A stretch of DNA of 64,000 nt from positions 62,001 to 126,000 of the forward strand of contig NBAY01000086.1 in NCBI GenBank assembly GCA_002794775.1. The letters run 5' to 3'. How positions within the stretch are numbered: position 1 is the first letter of the stretch; each line of letters opens with the position of its first letter. This document shows, piece after piece, positions 23,101 through 32,369 of this stretch. Under the pieces are notes generated by a model. That model did no database searches. It saw only the letters and a program-made list of their open reading frames with translations, and was not told the origin of the DNA. The position numbers and the translations under genes were made by a program. Source of the DNA: Porodaedalea pini. Lineage: Eukaryota > Basidiomycota > Agaricomycetes > Hymenochaetales > Hymenochaetaceae.

Positions 23101-23835
23101 CTCGAAACCTTTTTCGCTGAAAACGTCGGCGTAGTCATTGAGGTATGCGGGCCAGGACGTCTTGTCCATTCGCATCTCACTCACCCTCCTCATCTGTTCC
23201 ACCACCTTCTTCACCTCGCCTAGGTCCTCCACCGGCTCCCTCTCGATCGCACATTCTTCTGGACAGCGGGTGAATTCGATCAAGCCCGTTTTCCAGTCGA
23301 CCTCCGGATTGTGACGTCGAAGCCAGTCGTACCCCAGGAAGATGTTCGATGACGCTAGGGACGTTACTGCGAGGACGATCTTCTCCCGATGACGGCCGAT
23401 CATGAGTTCGACGTCAACGTACTCCTCGATCAATCCGGCCTCATTGTGCGTGCCATCGGCATTCAGCACCGCGAGGGGTCGAATGTAGCGTTTCGTTTCC
23501 AACCCGTACCTCTCGACGAACCTGACGTCGATGCAGGATCCCGTGCATCCCGAATCCACAAGGGCATGCGCATCTACCTCTCTCGCCTCACCAGCTATTT
23601 CATGCTCGACGGTCAGGAGAAGGTCCAGCTGGCGTCCGCCAGTTCCTCTCATGAACAGTTGTTCGTACTCTTCATTCTTGTTCACACCGGTGGAGACTTC
23701 GTAATCGGGAAAACCATCGACGTTGTTCGCATCTACGTATTGTACAAACGGTTGGTTATATTTTAGCGGATCCGGATTCGAAGTCTCTTGTTCTTCTCGG
23801 TCAGTCGCCCCGATGGCTACGCCTGACCATTCGCA
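20191..23835 (-). CDS. pol: Pol polyprotein of gypsy copy 2
   Basis: Expressed by -1 frameshift at the heptamer at 23841-23835 (plus-strand AAAACCC); open from there to TAA at 20193-20191. Protease DSGCTGS, RT with YLDDILI, RNase H VEADSSNFALGG, integrase HHCC with CNRCQRTKA, catalytic blocks VDLIGE, HDRGTQF and RVNQELE, and chromodomain LQYLVKWVGYNEPTWQPE. Products would process Gag-Pol, copy the RNA to DNA and insert it; the chromodomain is expected to guide insertion by reading histone marks. The stop codon abuts the LTR, and the polypurine tract is inside the last codons. No internal methionine start is needed. Confidence 0.95.
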   Translation of the reverse strand, partial: CEWSGVAIGATDREEQETSNPDPLKYNQPFVQYVDANNVDGFPDYEVSTGVNKNEEYEQLFMRGTGGRQLDLLLTVEHEIAGEAREVDAHALVDSGCTGSCIDVRFVERYGLETKRYIRPLAVLNADGTHNEAGLIEEYVDVELMIGRHREKIVLAVTSLASSNIFLGYDWLRRHNPEVDWKTGLIEFTRCPEECAIEREPVEDLGEVKKVVEQMRRVSEMRMDKTSWPAYLNDYADVFSEKGFEKLPEHRPWDHVIDLKPDFKLSDCKIYPLTPTEQQSLKDFLDENLKSGRIRRSISPMASPFFFIKKADKSLRPIQDYRKLNDGTIKNKYPLPLIDELVDKVKKAKYITKLDLRWGYYNIRIREGDEWKAAFRTNMGLFEPTVMFFGLCNAPATFQAFVNHIFKDLIYANLIIVYLDDILILSETIEEHIDTSRRVLQILRENGLYLKPEKCEFDAKVVKYLGHIIGNGEIRADPAKTEAIANWPVPRNLKELQQFLGMGNWLRRFIKDYSKVVRPLTSLTGKKDWVWETEQQEAFEELRQRLCSPPVLAIANDEGPFHVEADSSNFALGGVLLQKQEGKWRVIAYRSEALEPAERNYEIYDKEMLAIVSALKEWRQYLLGARHKIEIWSDHANLTYFRSAQKLSYRQARWRTELEEFDFHLEHKSGKTMGKADLLSRKAGYDQGKDDNDGVVFIKEKWLNRGVVRTSRDEMLERVGEAQRAQDESERPTNMVKVDGLWRMKGKVYVPSTVKEAVLREYHDSTLAGHPGSSKTVELVRRDFWWASMFSDVRTYVRGCNRCQRTKALRTSRSRPLHPNAIPEGPWEIVTVDLIGELPDSKGHNAICVFVDRFSKQMHAIPTTTKLSAEGMAQLYRDHVFRLHGLPKKIIHDRGTQFDASMMKELYKLLHIEGNPSTAYHPQTDGQTERVNQELEQYLRLFVDHRQSDWKDWLPLAEFAYNNHEHSATRMSPFYANTGCHPMSFDTVRTSSANMSAEEFAKHIKETHRVAKDNLVKAAEDMKRYHDRTAGASVEYKAGDKVFLDGRNISMDSPTKKLADKWYGPFDIVDKVGASAYKLKLPKRWKKVHPVFNEALLKPAVEPSFESQKQPPPPPSDIVDNEEEYKLEEVLDSRLHRGKLQYLVKWVGYNEPTWQPETDFGENAKEAIAEFYLKHPGAPRKLDIPRQRLRPLFVDTEPDDRNHGWSGRPTLKGG

Positions 23836-24896
23836 AAACCCTGCGAGTCGACGACCTCTTCGTTATCGCCTTCTTCCTCCACATAGTCCTCCACCGTCGA
23901 CCTCCGAGTGTCTACGACTTCCTCGAAGGCCGACTCCTTCATCGCTCCGAGCTCATCGGCGAGGACACGACGTTCGCCTGGCGCCATCAGTTCTAGCATG
24001 CGCTGGATGATCGGTTTCGCCTGTGGGCACTTGTCTTTAAAGTGGCCCAGCCCACCACAGATCCAGCACGCACGTCGTCGTTGTGCCTCGTTCATCGAGA
24101 CGTCCATCGGTTGACCAGCGCCTCCAAAGGTGACGCCGGTCGCATCGCGTCTGTCGACGTGAGGGGCCGCTACCTGACGGCGAGCTGGGGGCGCTTGTTG
24201 TGGTAGGCGAGGAGGGGGAAGAAAGGTGCGTCCTCGTTGGATAGCGCGAATCTGCTGTTCGCCGCAGTCTATTTCAATCGCCTTATTCTTCCAATCCTCG
24301 TATTTCGTTGGGACTGGCGTCGACCTTAGCACTCCACGGACCACCTCGATGTTCATCGCCCGCTTGAGGCGATCGCAGATGACGCTGTCGTCTTTCAACT
24401 CGGCGCGCTTAATTATCACGTCGAACTTCTGGAAGAACTCGTCCGCGGTTAGGTCCTTCTGAACCTTATCTCGGAAATCCTTCAGCGCTTTCTCCTTGCG
24501 ATTCGGGTCGTCGAACGAGGCGTCGAGTCGTTCCTGGAATCTTTCCCAGCTGTCGGTGAAGGTGACGATCCCCGACGTTGTCGACTCCTCGACGTAGTTC
24601 TGCGCCCACGTTGCTGCATTACCACCCTTCAGGTAGGAGAGAGCTACATAAATCTTACTCTCTGACGTAGGGTATCGACTTGGATTTGCGGATACAAAAA
24701 GGAGGACTTCACGTCTGAAGTCGAGGTAATCGTCGCCACCAGTGAATTCTCGTGGCCGGGCGACATCTATGTTGGGGGTCGGGGGGTTAGCGGCCGCGAC
24801 CGGTGCTGGGGCGTTGTTCGCCTGATGGGCGAAGGCATTCGCAACGATGGCCGCGATCTGCGCCATTTGTTGTTGGCTGAAACCTTCTGTTGACAT
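23817..24896 (-). CDS. gag: Gag of gypsy copy 2
   Basis: 359 codons from ATG 24896 (MSTEGFSQQQMAQI) to TAG at 23819-23817. Contains the capsid core (YLDFRREVLLFVSANPSRYP) and a CCHC knuckle CWICGGLGHFKDKC. Its N-terminal variant matches copy 4 and differs from the SAGGFSVQQLEQI variant of copies 1 and 3. The frame is open upstream of the ATG, as in the other copies. Confidence 0.95.
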   Translation of the reverse strand: MSTEGFSQQQMAQIAAIVANAFAHQANNAPAPVAAANPPTPNIDVARPREFTGGDDYLDFRREVLLFVSANPSRYPTSESKIYVALSYLKGGNAATWAQNYVEESTTSGIVTFTDSWERFQERLDASFDDPNRKEKALKDFRDKVQKDLTADEFFQKFDVIIKRAELKDDSVICDRLKRAMNIEVVRGVLRSTPVPTKYEDWKNKAIEIDCGEQQIRAIQRGRTFLPPPRLPQQAPPARRQVAAPHVDRRDATGVTFGGAGQPMDVSMNEAQRRRACWICGGLGHFKDKCPQAKPIIQRMLELMAPGERRVLADELGAMKESAFEEVVDTRRSTVEDYVEEEGDNEEVVDSQGFANGQA

Positions 24897-25606
24897 CGCG
24901 GGTTCGGGTGCGGGTGTCGAAGGTTCTGGAGGAGTCGGCGGTGAGGGGTCTCTGTTGGTTTCGCGGTAAGGACCTGGGGTCGGTGGTAGGTTGACCGTAG
25001 ACGTTGACGGTGCAGGTGACGACGGAGCGGCTGGGGGCCACCTTGCTCTCCTCCCTCGTTCGTCTGATGAATACCAGCTGCGCCGGATTTCACTCCACCA
25101 GATGTCGTGAGTGACGCCGCTATTATTGGTCGCGACGTAGCCTGGTCGGTCTGGATCCCAACGGGCTGAAGCAGGAAGGGCCCGTTGCTGTTCGTCGGTG
25201 AGATCTATCTTGACGTTGGCGGAGGGACAGGGATCGGTTGCGCGTTCGATCCGGGGTTACGCCAACGTTGAGCGGGTTCGTCAGCGAAGTTGATGACGAG
25301 GCGGTAGGATCCGAGTGAGATTACAAACGAGATTGTCGTCGAAGTTTGGACTCGTCTTGTTACCCACGTCCACGTTAGGTGCGTGCTCCACCAGAGGCTA
25401 ATTCGTAGAGCCAGGGTCGGGAAATGTCGGTTGATATATTTACGTAATACACGAACGTCCGAAAACGTCCGGGCAGGGTTGGGGGTTGTCGTTTAGGGGG
25501 TTTACACGTCAAGTCCGTCGAGGGGAGCACTCCTCTAGACCGAGTGAAGGCGAGTCGACAGCGACGACTTACGCTGGGGGTGAGCCTGGGTGAGGTTCTG
25601 CTTTTA

Positions 25607-26019
25607 TGTTAGGCGGGAGTCCGGGAGATGACTCGGACTGGGCAGGCCTCGGCTGACTGTCGTCTGGGACGTGCTATACTCGAGCGTAGACTCGGGACAC
25701 GCTTACTCAGGCTAGGTCGTCGCGGAGGTAAGAGGATTAATACAAGTCTAAACTAATACAAGGGGGACGAGTCTCACCTAGGTCGTCGCGGAGGTAAGAG
25801 GAAAAGCAGAACAAGGAGTTCATGCGATTCCTGAGACCTTATATAGCGACGACCGTGAGACTATATTACCTAACATTACATAACGAGTGGAAATGGAACG
25901 AATGAAGGTAGTGTGGGAATGATTGTGTAAGATGGGTAAATATAATGAAAAGGACGAATATAATAAAGGAAATGGTAAAAGGGAAAATAAAGGAAAAGGT
26001 GAAAGTTCAGGTTCTAACA
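25607..26019 (-). repeat. 5' LTR of gypsy copy 2
   Basis: 413 bp; it contains the TATA box, the primer sequence and the R/U5 direct repeat in reverse orientation. The primer-binding site (plus strand GTTCTGCTTTT, 25,595-25,605) lies just inside. In this copy the leader carries GTAAGT where others have GTACGT. Confidence 0.95.
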
Positions 26020-27981
26020 GCTCGTGGTCGTGTTTGCCAGGGGTGCAGGCGCAGGTGCAATCTCTTCAGCATTCATTGGCTCGTTGTTGTCAATGTCCAT
26101 GACTGCGCCCATCTGAACAGTACGTCTCGGGTTCTTGGGGCGTGGAGGAGGTTGGCGAGTTTTCCCTCCTTTGTCTTTGTCTTTCCCTTTCCCCTTCTCC
26201 TTCAGACACTTCAGTGCTAGCTTTGGGGCTGGAGCCAACAAAGACGAAGCGATTAGGGGAAGATTGGCAAGCTTGAGAATGGTGTTGACCATGTCAAAGT
26301 CGTCAACTTTTGGTTCGAAGCTCTGTAGGACAGCACTGATTCATTCGGACTCATCTGGCTTGCCCATATACATATCAAGCAACCTTCCTAGTGCCTCATT
26401 ACGTCGTTTGTTTGCTGCGACCCTCTGCTCGTACGGATTGACTGGATGGGATACTTTCTTTGCTTGGCTATCATCGACATCCTTCTCATGCACAACAAGA
26501 GTTAACGCATCTCCTTCATCTGCTGGTTTGACGGCGCACGAGATTTCGCCTTCGCTGTTGGAGTCGGAGTCGGAGCCGTTGATGTCCACAAACTTCTTTG
26601 ACCTGGGCTTGGCGACAGTCTTCTGCTGGCGAGTTTTCTTCGAAGGTTCGTCCGGCGAGTCACCAGACGTCTCTGGGCCAACAGAGGGAACATCGGTACG
26701 CTTGCTTACATGGGAATTGATATCGAACTCTGCCGGCGTATTCGAGACAACGACAACCTCGTCAAAGGGAGAGTCATTCTTGTTGTCGTTCCTCAAGGCG
26801 AACCTTTCACGCTCGCTGAGAGCTACAAAATAAATAAATAAAGAGTGAAATTAATGAAGCATGGAAATGACTTACGATATGCTGCTGTGAGAAAGCGCTT
26901 GTAAGAATCAATTACATTTGCATGGAAAGAATCGTCCGTAGCAGGCCATTCATTGTGCAACTGAAACGTCTGTCCCTTATGAAATCTGTAGGCGAATATA
27001 GCAGCTATTTAGTAGTGAAATTAAATAGAAATTGTAAGATAACTTACGCATAGAGACAGAGTTCACCTCCTAGACGTGGCTGAGGACCTCCAACGATAAT
27101 AGTCCCACTCCATCCTGTCTGCTCGTGGAAATTGTCCAAGCAGCGCCTGAGAGTGTGAGGGATGGCCTCAATAGCTCTGCGAGAAAAGTTAGGAGACGCG
27201 TCGCGTGATGAAAGCTAGATTCTAATACTCACGTGTCAAGCTTTGTGTGATTCTGAGTCTCTTTATCGACCTTGGGACCATCTTCTTCGCTGTCAATGAC
27301 ATCGTCGTCCTCCTCAGGCTTGATCGCCTCTATCTTGCGGGCGTTGTACTCATCCACTAGCTTCTGAGAGCGCGGTTTGATTTCATCGGACTCATAATTC
27401 TTCAAGTACTCCATGGCTCGTTCACCTGCCCAGCGTACGGAAATCTTGGGCTCACGGCCGCTATCTCTCTCTGCCTTGCAATATACCTTGTACAGGCTGT
27501 CCAGCGGCTTGAACCCTGCGGCCTCAGCATCATCGCAATGTTTCTGATATTCGGCTTCCGCTCGCAACTTGAGTCGGTTAGGGTACATGGCCATGTATGC
27601 GGTGTGCTGCTGATAATATCCCCGCTTTACGGGCGCCTTCATAAGATTAAGATAGAATGCGTTGCTCGTCGCTGCTGATCTTCCAGGGTTGGGCTTTCCG
27701 TTGTAGAACCAGTTGTGAATTTTCTGCAGTAAATTTAAGTCTTGTGAGTTCAATTGGTCAACGAAAGCAGTACTTACACTTGTGAAGTCGTCCTTTAGCT
27801 TCTCTTTCTCCTCGTCAGTCGCCTCGCTCGGTAAGGGAAAGGACTTGAACCATTCCTCAAAAATAGCACTGAAAAATGTAGGGGTGGATGAAGACTCCTG
27901 CGCGTCATGGAAGCGGTCGACTCGGCTTAAAAGCCAATCCTTCTGTGCAGGGCACGCCCATGCCAGCGGCGTACAGCCCAT

Positions 27982-29198
27982 TTGTGTAGGTATGCAGGAG
28001 TCTCACTATGAGCGAGAGGAATAATAAGGAAAGAACGCAGATACGGCAAAGGCGAGTGTCTCCATTCAGTTTATTGGGCCAAAGGTAATATAATAAAAAG
28101 CTTAGATCAGAAAATAAATTATAGAAAAGATGAGTGAGGGCTCCAATGTCAGTAGCCGATATCCCTGCCAGATCACTGAGAACACGCATACACCCGACCC
28201 CATCGTGACCTAAACAACACAGTAGCAAGTCTAGGGGAAGACGGCGTCTTCCCTCTACTAGAATTTCTCACTTCGAATAAGTACGGCTTCATTGCTGCAA
28301 GAGTCTCTTGAATTCTAAGTGCATCACTCAGTTAAAAATCCACCTTCTGGACATATGAGTACTGCATCTCAACAATCTGTCTGGCAAGGAGACCATCTGG
28401 TGTATTTCTAGAAATCGACTATCTGGAGCCTGCTTAGGATTCTGACAGAACCGAAGTATGACCTGTGTTGTCCCAATATCTGATACAACCCTGACAAACT
28501 GAGCACAGCCCAATCCCGGTCCGATAGGGATACAAAGCGCCTTGTTTCACCCTACTTCCTGAGGGAAATAATGTACTGGATTTGACGTCGAGGAATGCTG
28601 GATGGACAGCAGAACTCGTAAGTCTTCATTAGATTAATTAATTAATAAGCTCACTATGCGGGTCCCATTGACTGTGCCTTTGTCCGAGGCAAGCAAGAGG
28701 GATACTTCTCCATCATTCCACAAACTAACAATCCGAAGAACTGGGGAGCAGATCACATTTAAGGGTGCTGTTAAGTTGCAGCCGGTGGGTCAGGAGTCAC
28801 TCAGATTTTCAGGACGGTGAGCTCATTTCATGCTTAACTGTATTTTTCGGTTGTGAGGGCTCGTCGGCTGGATGAAAAAAATGAAGAGGGTCAGGGCTAC
28901 AATGATGGACATCCTCTCATAAAAGCTTAGGAACAGGTTTGGAGATTGAAAGCTCCAAGCCTCGTTAATTTTTTTCTTGGGTGCCTGACGTTTAGAACTT
29001 TTGGAGCTGTTTCTAGACTCTTACGGGAAGCCAGTCAATTAGCCTGTGAAAAGTGAGCTGAATATTGTATCTTTTGTGCATGCTTTTCGCGATGTGTCCA
29101 GGTCATCGGTAGGTTTCCATCGTTATCCCTTGTCCCTCATTTGTCTGGGTGTGTACTGCATGTACCAACCACTCTCTGCATACGCCCTATTTTTTGTA
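27982..29198. other. No gene recognised
   Basis: Upstream region of the split minus-strand gene plus further sequence. A short coding-like plus-strand stretch near 28,660-28,760 (GPIDCAFVRGKQEGYFSIIP, then NNPKNWGADH before a stop) may be an exon relic of an unidentified gene. Nothing else is supported. Confidence 0.4.
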
Positions 29199-30082
29199 AG
29201 GTAGACGAAAGTTAAACTCGACAAGCTGTGACGCGTGTGGCGCTAACCTCACTTGCCTAATCTGGCTTCACACAACATCGACAAAACTGCCTCGTCAACT
29301 GGACACAAGATCAAAATTGAGCCTCACAGAGTTGTTGGGGTTGCATTTACCTACAAACCTGTGTTTTTAAAATTTAGAAATAATAACTTTTGATGATTTT
29401 ATAAGAAGAAAAAAGTTTTTTTGTTGCAAATGCGTCAGATTTTACTTTGCAACAATCTGATGAAATTTTGAAATTTTGACCACGGAAGTTTGGCCGCTCT
29501 CGGCTAATTCTCTATGACAAATAACTTCCTTTTATAGTAGTTTTAGACAATTACTAATTGTGCATATCCTCAGCATTTTCTCCCCTTCAACACTGCCTTG
29601 CCACAAAAAAGCACTATGCCACACCATTCAAACAAGGATTACAAGGATAGACCTAATAATGAAAAGGAGATGGAGCAGAACATAAAAATTTGCCTTGACC
29701 AAATCCCTTTGGAACTATTCAAACAGTGTGTTTTTATTTATTTACCAATTACCAGTTCAAGACATTGATATTTATTTAGCTTTGCTAACCGCTCAGAGCG
29801 GTTCATGGATTGTTACCGTCATGGATTGAATGGGAAACAGGCACAGTGGGCAAACAAAAAATACCATGGCCACAGAACACTACCAGATAGATTTATGACA
29901 GGGATGGAGGTTCATGGAATATAACAAATGTATTTCTCATTCTACAACAGCTAACAAAACTTTTCAAAATTTTGACCTCACGATTTTGGCCGCTAGGGTC
30001 CTTCCTAATGGGGTAAGCAAGGGGTTCAGGGTCCGTGACAGTGATGTGACATCAGCTTGTCGAGTTTAACTTTCGTCTACCT
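29199..30082. mobile_element. Non-autonomous TIR element, 884 bp
   Basis: Perfect 30-bp terminal inverted repeats: AGGTAGACGAAAGTTAAACT plus CGACAAGCTG at 29199-29228, with its reverse complement at 30053-30082. TA flanks both ends, consistent with a 2-bp TA target duplication (Tc1/mariner-like or related); the superfamily is not proven. The interior is AT-rich with no long open frame, so mobilisation would need a transposase supplied in trans. It ends 44 bp before the ATG of the gene starting at 30127. Confidence 0.8.
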
Positions 30083-30145
30083 TATTGAGAAAAGCTTCAC
30101 TAAAATATTGAAGTCTCAACACAGACATGGATCAAAGCACCGACA

Positions 30146-30573
30146 TGTTAGGACTTGAACACTTCCGTCTTTTCTTTTTAATTCCTTTTACCATTTCTCC
30201 CCTTTTAAAACCGCTCCTTTTCATTATATTTAATCAGCTGTCCAATCATTTCCCACACTCCTTTCACGCAACCTTCATTCGTTCCATTCCGACCCTTTAT
30301 GTAATATTAGATAATATAGTCTCACGGTCGTTGCTATATAAGGTCTCAGGAATCGCATGAACTCCTTGTTCTGCTTTTCCTCTTACCTCCGCGACGACCT
30401 AGGTGAGACTCATCCCGCTTGTATTAGTTTAGACTTGTATTAATCCTCTTACCTCTGCGACGACCTAGTCTGAGTATAGCGTGTCCCGAGCCCCACTCGA
30501 GTATAGCACGTCCCAGACGACAGTTAGCCAAGGCCTGCCCAGTCCGAGTCGTCTCCCGGACTCCCGCCTAACA
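30146..30573 (+). repeat. 5' LTR of gypsy copy 3
   Basis: 428 bp, TGTTAGG..CTAACA. Its U3 differs from copies 1 and 2, while TATATAAG, GTTCTGCTTTT and U5 are conserved. The PBS AAAAGCAGAAC starts two bases downstream. Confidence 0.95.
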
Positions 30574-31280
30574 TAAAAGCAGAACCCCACCCAGGCTCAT
30601 CCACAGCGTACGTCGTTGCTGTCGACTCGCCTTCACTCGGTCTAGAGGAGCACTCCCCTCGAAGGACTTGACGTGTAAACCCCCTGAACGACAAACCCTC
30701 AACCCTGCCCGGACGTTTTCGGACGTTTGCGTATTACGTAAACCTACACCCGACCTTTTCCGACCCTGGCTCTCTGCCTCTCCCTTTGGTGGAGGAACCA
30801 TCTGACCTGGACGTGGGCAACACAACGAGTACAGTCATCGATGTCGTTGTCGATTGTCATCTCCCTTGCCCACTTCCGCATCATCGTCAACCTCGCTGAC
30901 GAACCCTCTCACTGTTGGCGTAACCCCGATACCAACGTACACCCGATCCCTGTTCCTCCTCCATCGTCAACATAGATCTCGACGAGGAACAACGTCGTGC
31001 TCTCCCGCCTCGTTCTTGGTACAACGAGGAACGCCGCTCCTGGTTCACTGTCACTCAAACAGGTGTTGAGTACATTATCTGGTGGCATCCGGAGAAAGGA
31101 CTCTGGTATTCGACGCTTGAAGGAGGAAGAAGATTAAAGTGGGCTCCTGCGTCGATAGATCAGACAACCCCGATTTCGCCGTCACTTTTGACGTCAACCA
31201 TTCTCCCACCGATCCCAGGGCCGTATAGAGAAGCGCGACGAGACTCATCACCACCGACCCCCCCTGAGCAACAAACGGAC

Positions 31281-32369
31281 ATGCCTAGAACAACAATGTC
31301 GGCGGGAGGCTTCAGCGTACAACAGTTGGAGCAAATCGCGGCGATCGTAGCGGGCGCCTTCGCTCATCAAGCCACAAACACCCCGGCGGGCCCCGGTACC
31401 GCTGCTGTACCGAACATCGACGTCGCCCGACCACGTGAATTCACTGGTGGCGACGATTACCTCGACTTCAGACGTGAAGTCCTTCTTTTCGTATCCGCAA
31501 ATCCAAGTCGATACCCTACATCAGAGAGTAAGATCTATGTAGCTCTCTCCTACCTGAAGGGTGGTAATGCGGCAACGTGGGCGCAGAACTATGTCGAGGA
31601 GTCGACAACGTCGGGAATCGTCACCTTCACTGACAGCTGGGAGCGATTCCAGGAACGACTCGACGCCTTGTTTGACGACCCGAACCGTAAAGAGAAAGCG
31701 CTGAAGGATTTCCGAGACAAGGTTCAGAAGGACCTAACCGCAGATGAGTTCTTCCAGAAGTTCGACGTAATCATTAAGCGCGCCGAGCTGAAAGACGAAA
31801 GCGTCATCTGCGATCGCCTCAAGCGGGCAATGAACATCGAGGTGGTCCGCGGAGTGCTAAGGTCGACGCCAGTCCCAACAAAATACGAGGATTGGAAGAA
31901 CAAGGCGATCGAAATAGACCGCGGCGAACAGCAGATTCGCGCTATCCAACGAGGACGCGCCTTCCTTCCCCCTCCTCGCTTACCACAACAAGCGCCCCCA
32001 GCTCGCCGTCAGGTAGTGGCCCCTCACGTCGACAGACGCGACGCGACCGGTGTCACCTTCGGAGGTGCTGGTCAGCCGATGGATGTCTCAATGAACGAGG
32101 CGCAACGACGACGCGCGTGCTGGATCTGCGGTGGGCTGGGCCACTTTAAGGACAAGTGCCCACAGGTGAAACCGATCATCCAGCGTATGCTGGAACTGAT
32201 GGCACCAGGCGAACGTCGCGTCCTCGCCGACGAGCTCGGCGCAATGAAGGAATTGGCCTTCGAGGAAGTCGTAGACACTTGGAGGTCGACTGTGGAGGAC
32301 TATGTGGAGGAATGAGGCGATGACGAAGAGGTCGTCGACTCGCAGGATTTTGTGAGTGGTCAGGTGTAG
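31281..32369 (+). pseudogene. gag: gag of gypsy copy 3, one stop
   Basis: ATG 31281 (MPRTTMSAGGFSVQQLEQI), capsid core, CCHC knuckle CWICGGLGHFKDKC, premature TGA at 32313-32315 and native TAG at 32367-32369. The premature stop truncates the last 18 residues and precedes the frameshift site. The frame is open for about 300 nt upstream of the ATG. Confidence 0.9.

Larger units (their letters stand above)
19778..26019 (-). mobile_element. Ty3/gypsy chromovirus copy 2 (ORFs intact)
   Basis: A 6.2-kb element on the minus strand with 413-bp LTRs. The LTRs differ at two sites, both G/A at CpG. Target duplication GCTCG at 19773-19777 and 26020-26024. Gag and pol have no premature stop, the RT motif is YLDD, and the primer site and slippery heptamer are intact, so it is potentially autonomous. 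It lies in the coding sequence of the 18478-27981 gene in the same orientation as that gene. Confidence 0.95.
18478..27981 (-). pseudogene. Agaricomycete hypothetical gene, split by gypsy copy 2
   Basis: A ten-exon gene inferred from GT-AG splice sites: 27981-27778, 27723-27233, 27176-27048, 26985-26876, 26822-26020 joined to 19772-19599, 19538-19449, 19284-19246, 19191-18973 and 18921-18478. With the element and one GCTCG target copy removed, these sum to 2703 nt (900 codons plus stop), and the reading passes ANTTTS|IDSAATA in frame. Recognisable features: an N-terminal WLLSRVDRFHDAQESS..WF region, GWSGTIIVGGPQPRLGGELC, a Lys/Ser/Asp-rich acidic middle, and DAWWKWWLDSQPEWRLP near the C-terminus. 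It resembles a large, lineage-specific basidiomycete family without known function. A second lesion is TGA at 26341-26343 in exon 5 (E-stop-I). The 54-nt first intron is also an open frame. The start at 27981 is the first suitable ATG and is uncertain. Confidence 0.7.

Noticed and set aside
20191..24896. Antisense frames of 60-125 codons across the gypsy gag and pol genes
   Set aside because: The same antisense frames recur in every copy opposite Pol and Gag; they mirror codon bias and carry no motifs.
25230..25265. tRNA-like GTTCGATCC box
   Set aside because: It lies in the gypsy leader and no cloverleaf arms can be formed around it.
25607..26019. Solo LTR
   Set aside because: It pairs with 19778-20190 and shares the GCTCG target duplication, so it is the 5' LTR of copy 2.
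27905..28228. 107-codon hydrophobic minus-strand frame
   Set aside because: It overlaps the first exon of the hypothetical gene in another frame and has no splice or motif support.
31188..32315. Longer gag start of copy 3 at 31188
   Set aside because: That codon is TTG. The first ATG is 31281. The open upstream part is treated as the leader extension seen in all copies.
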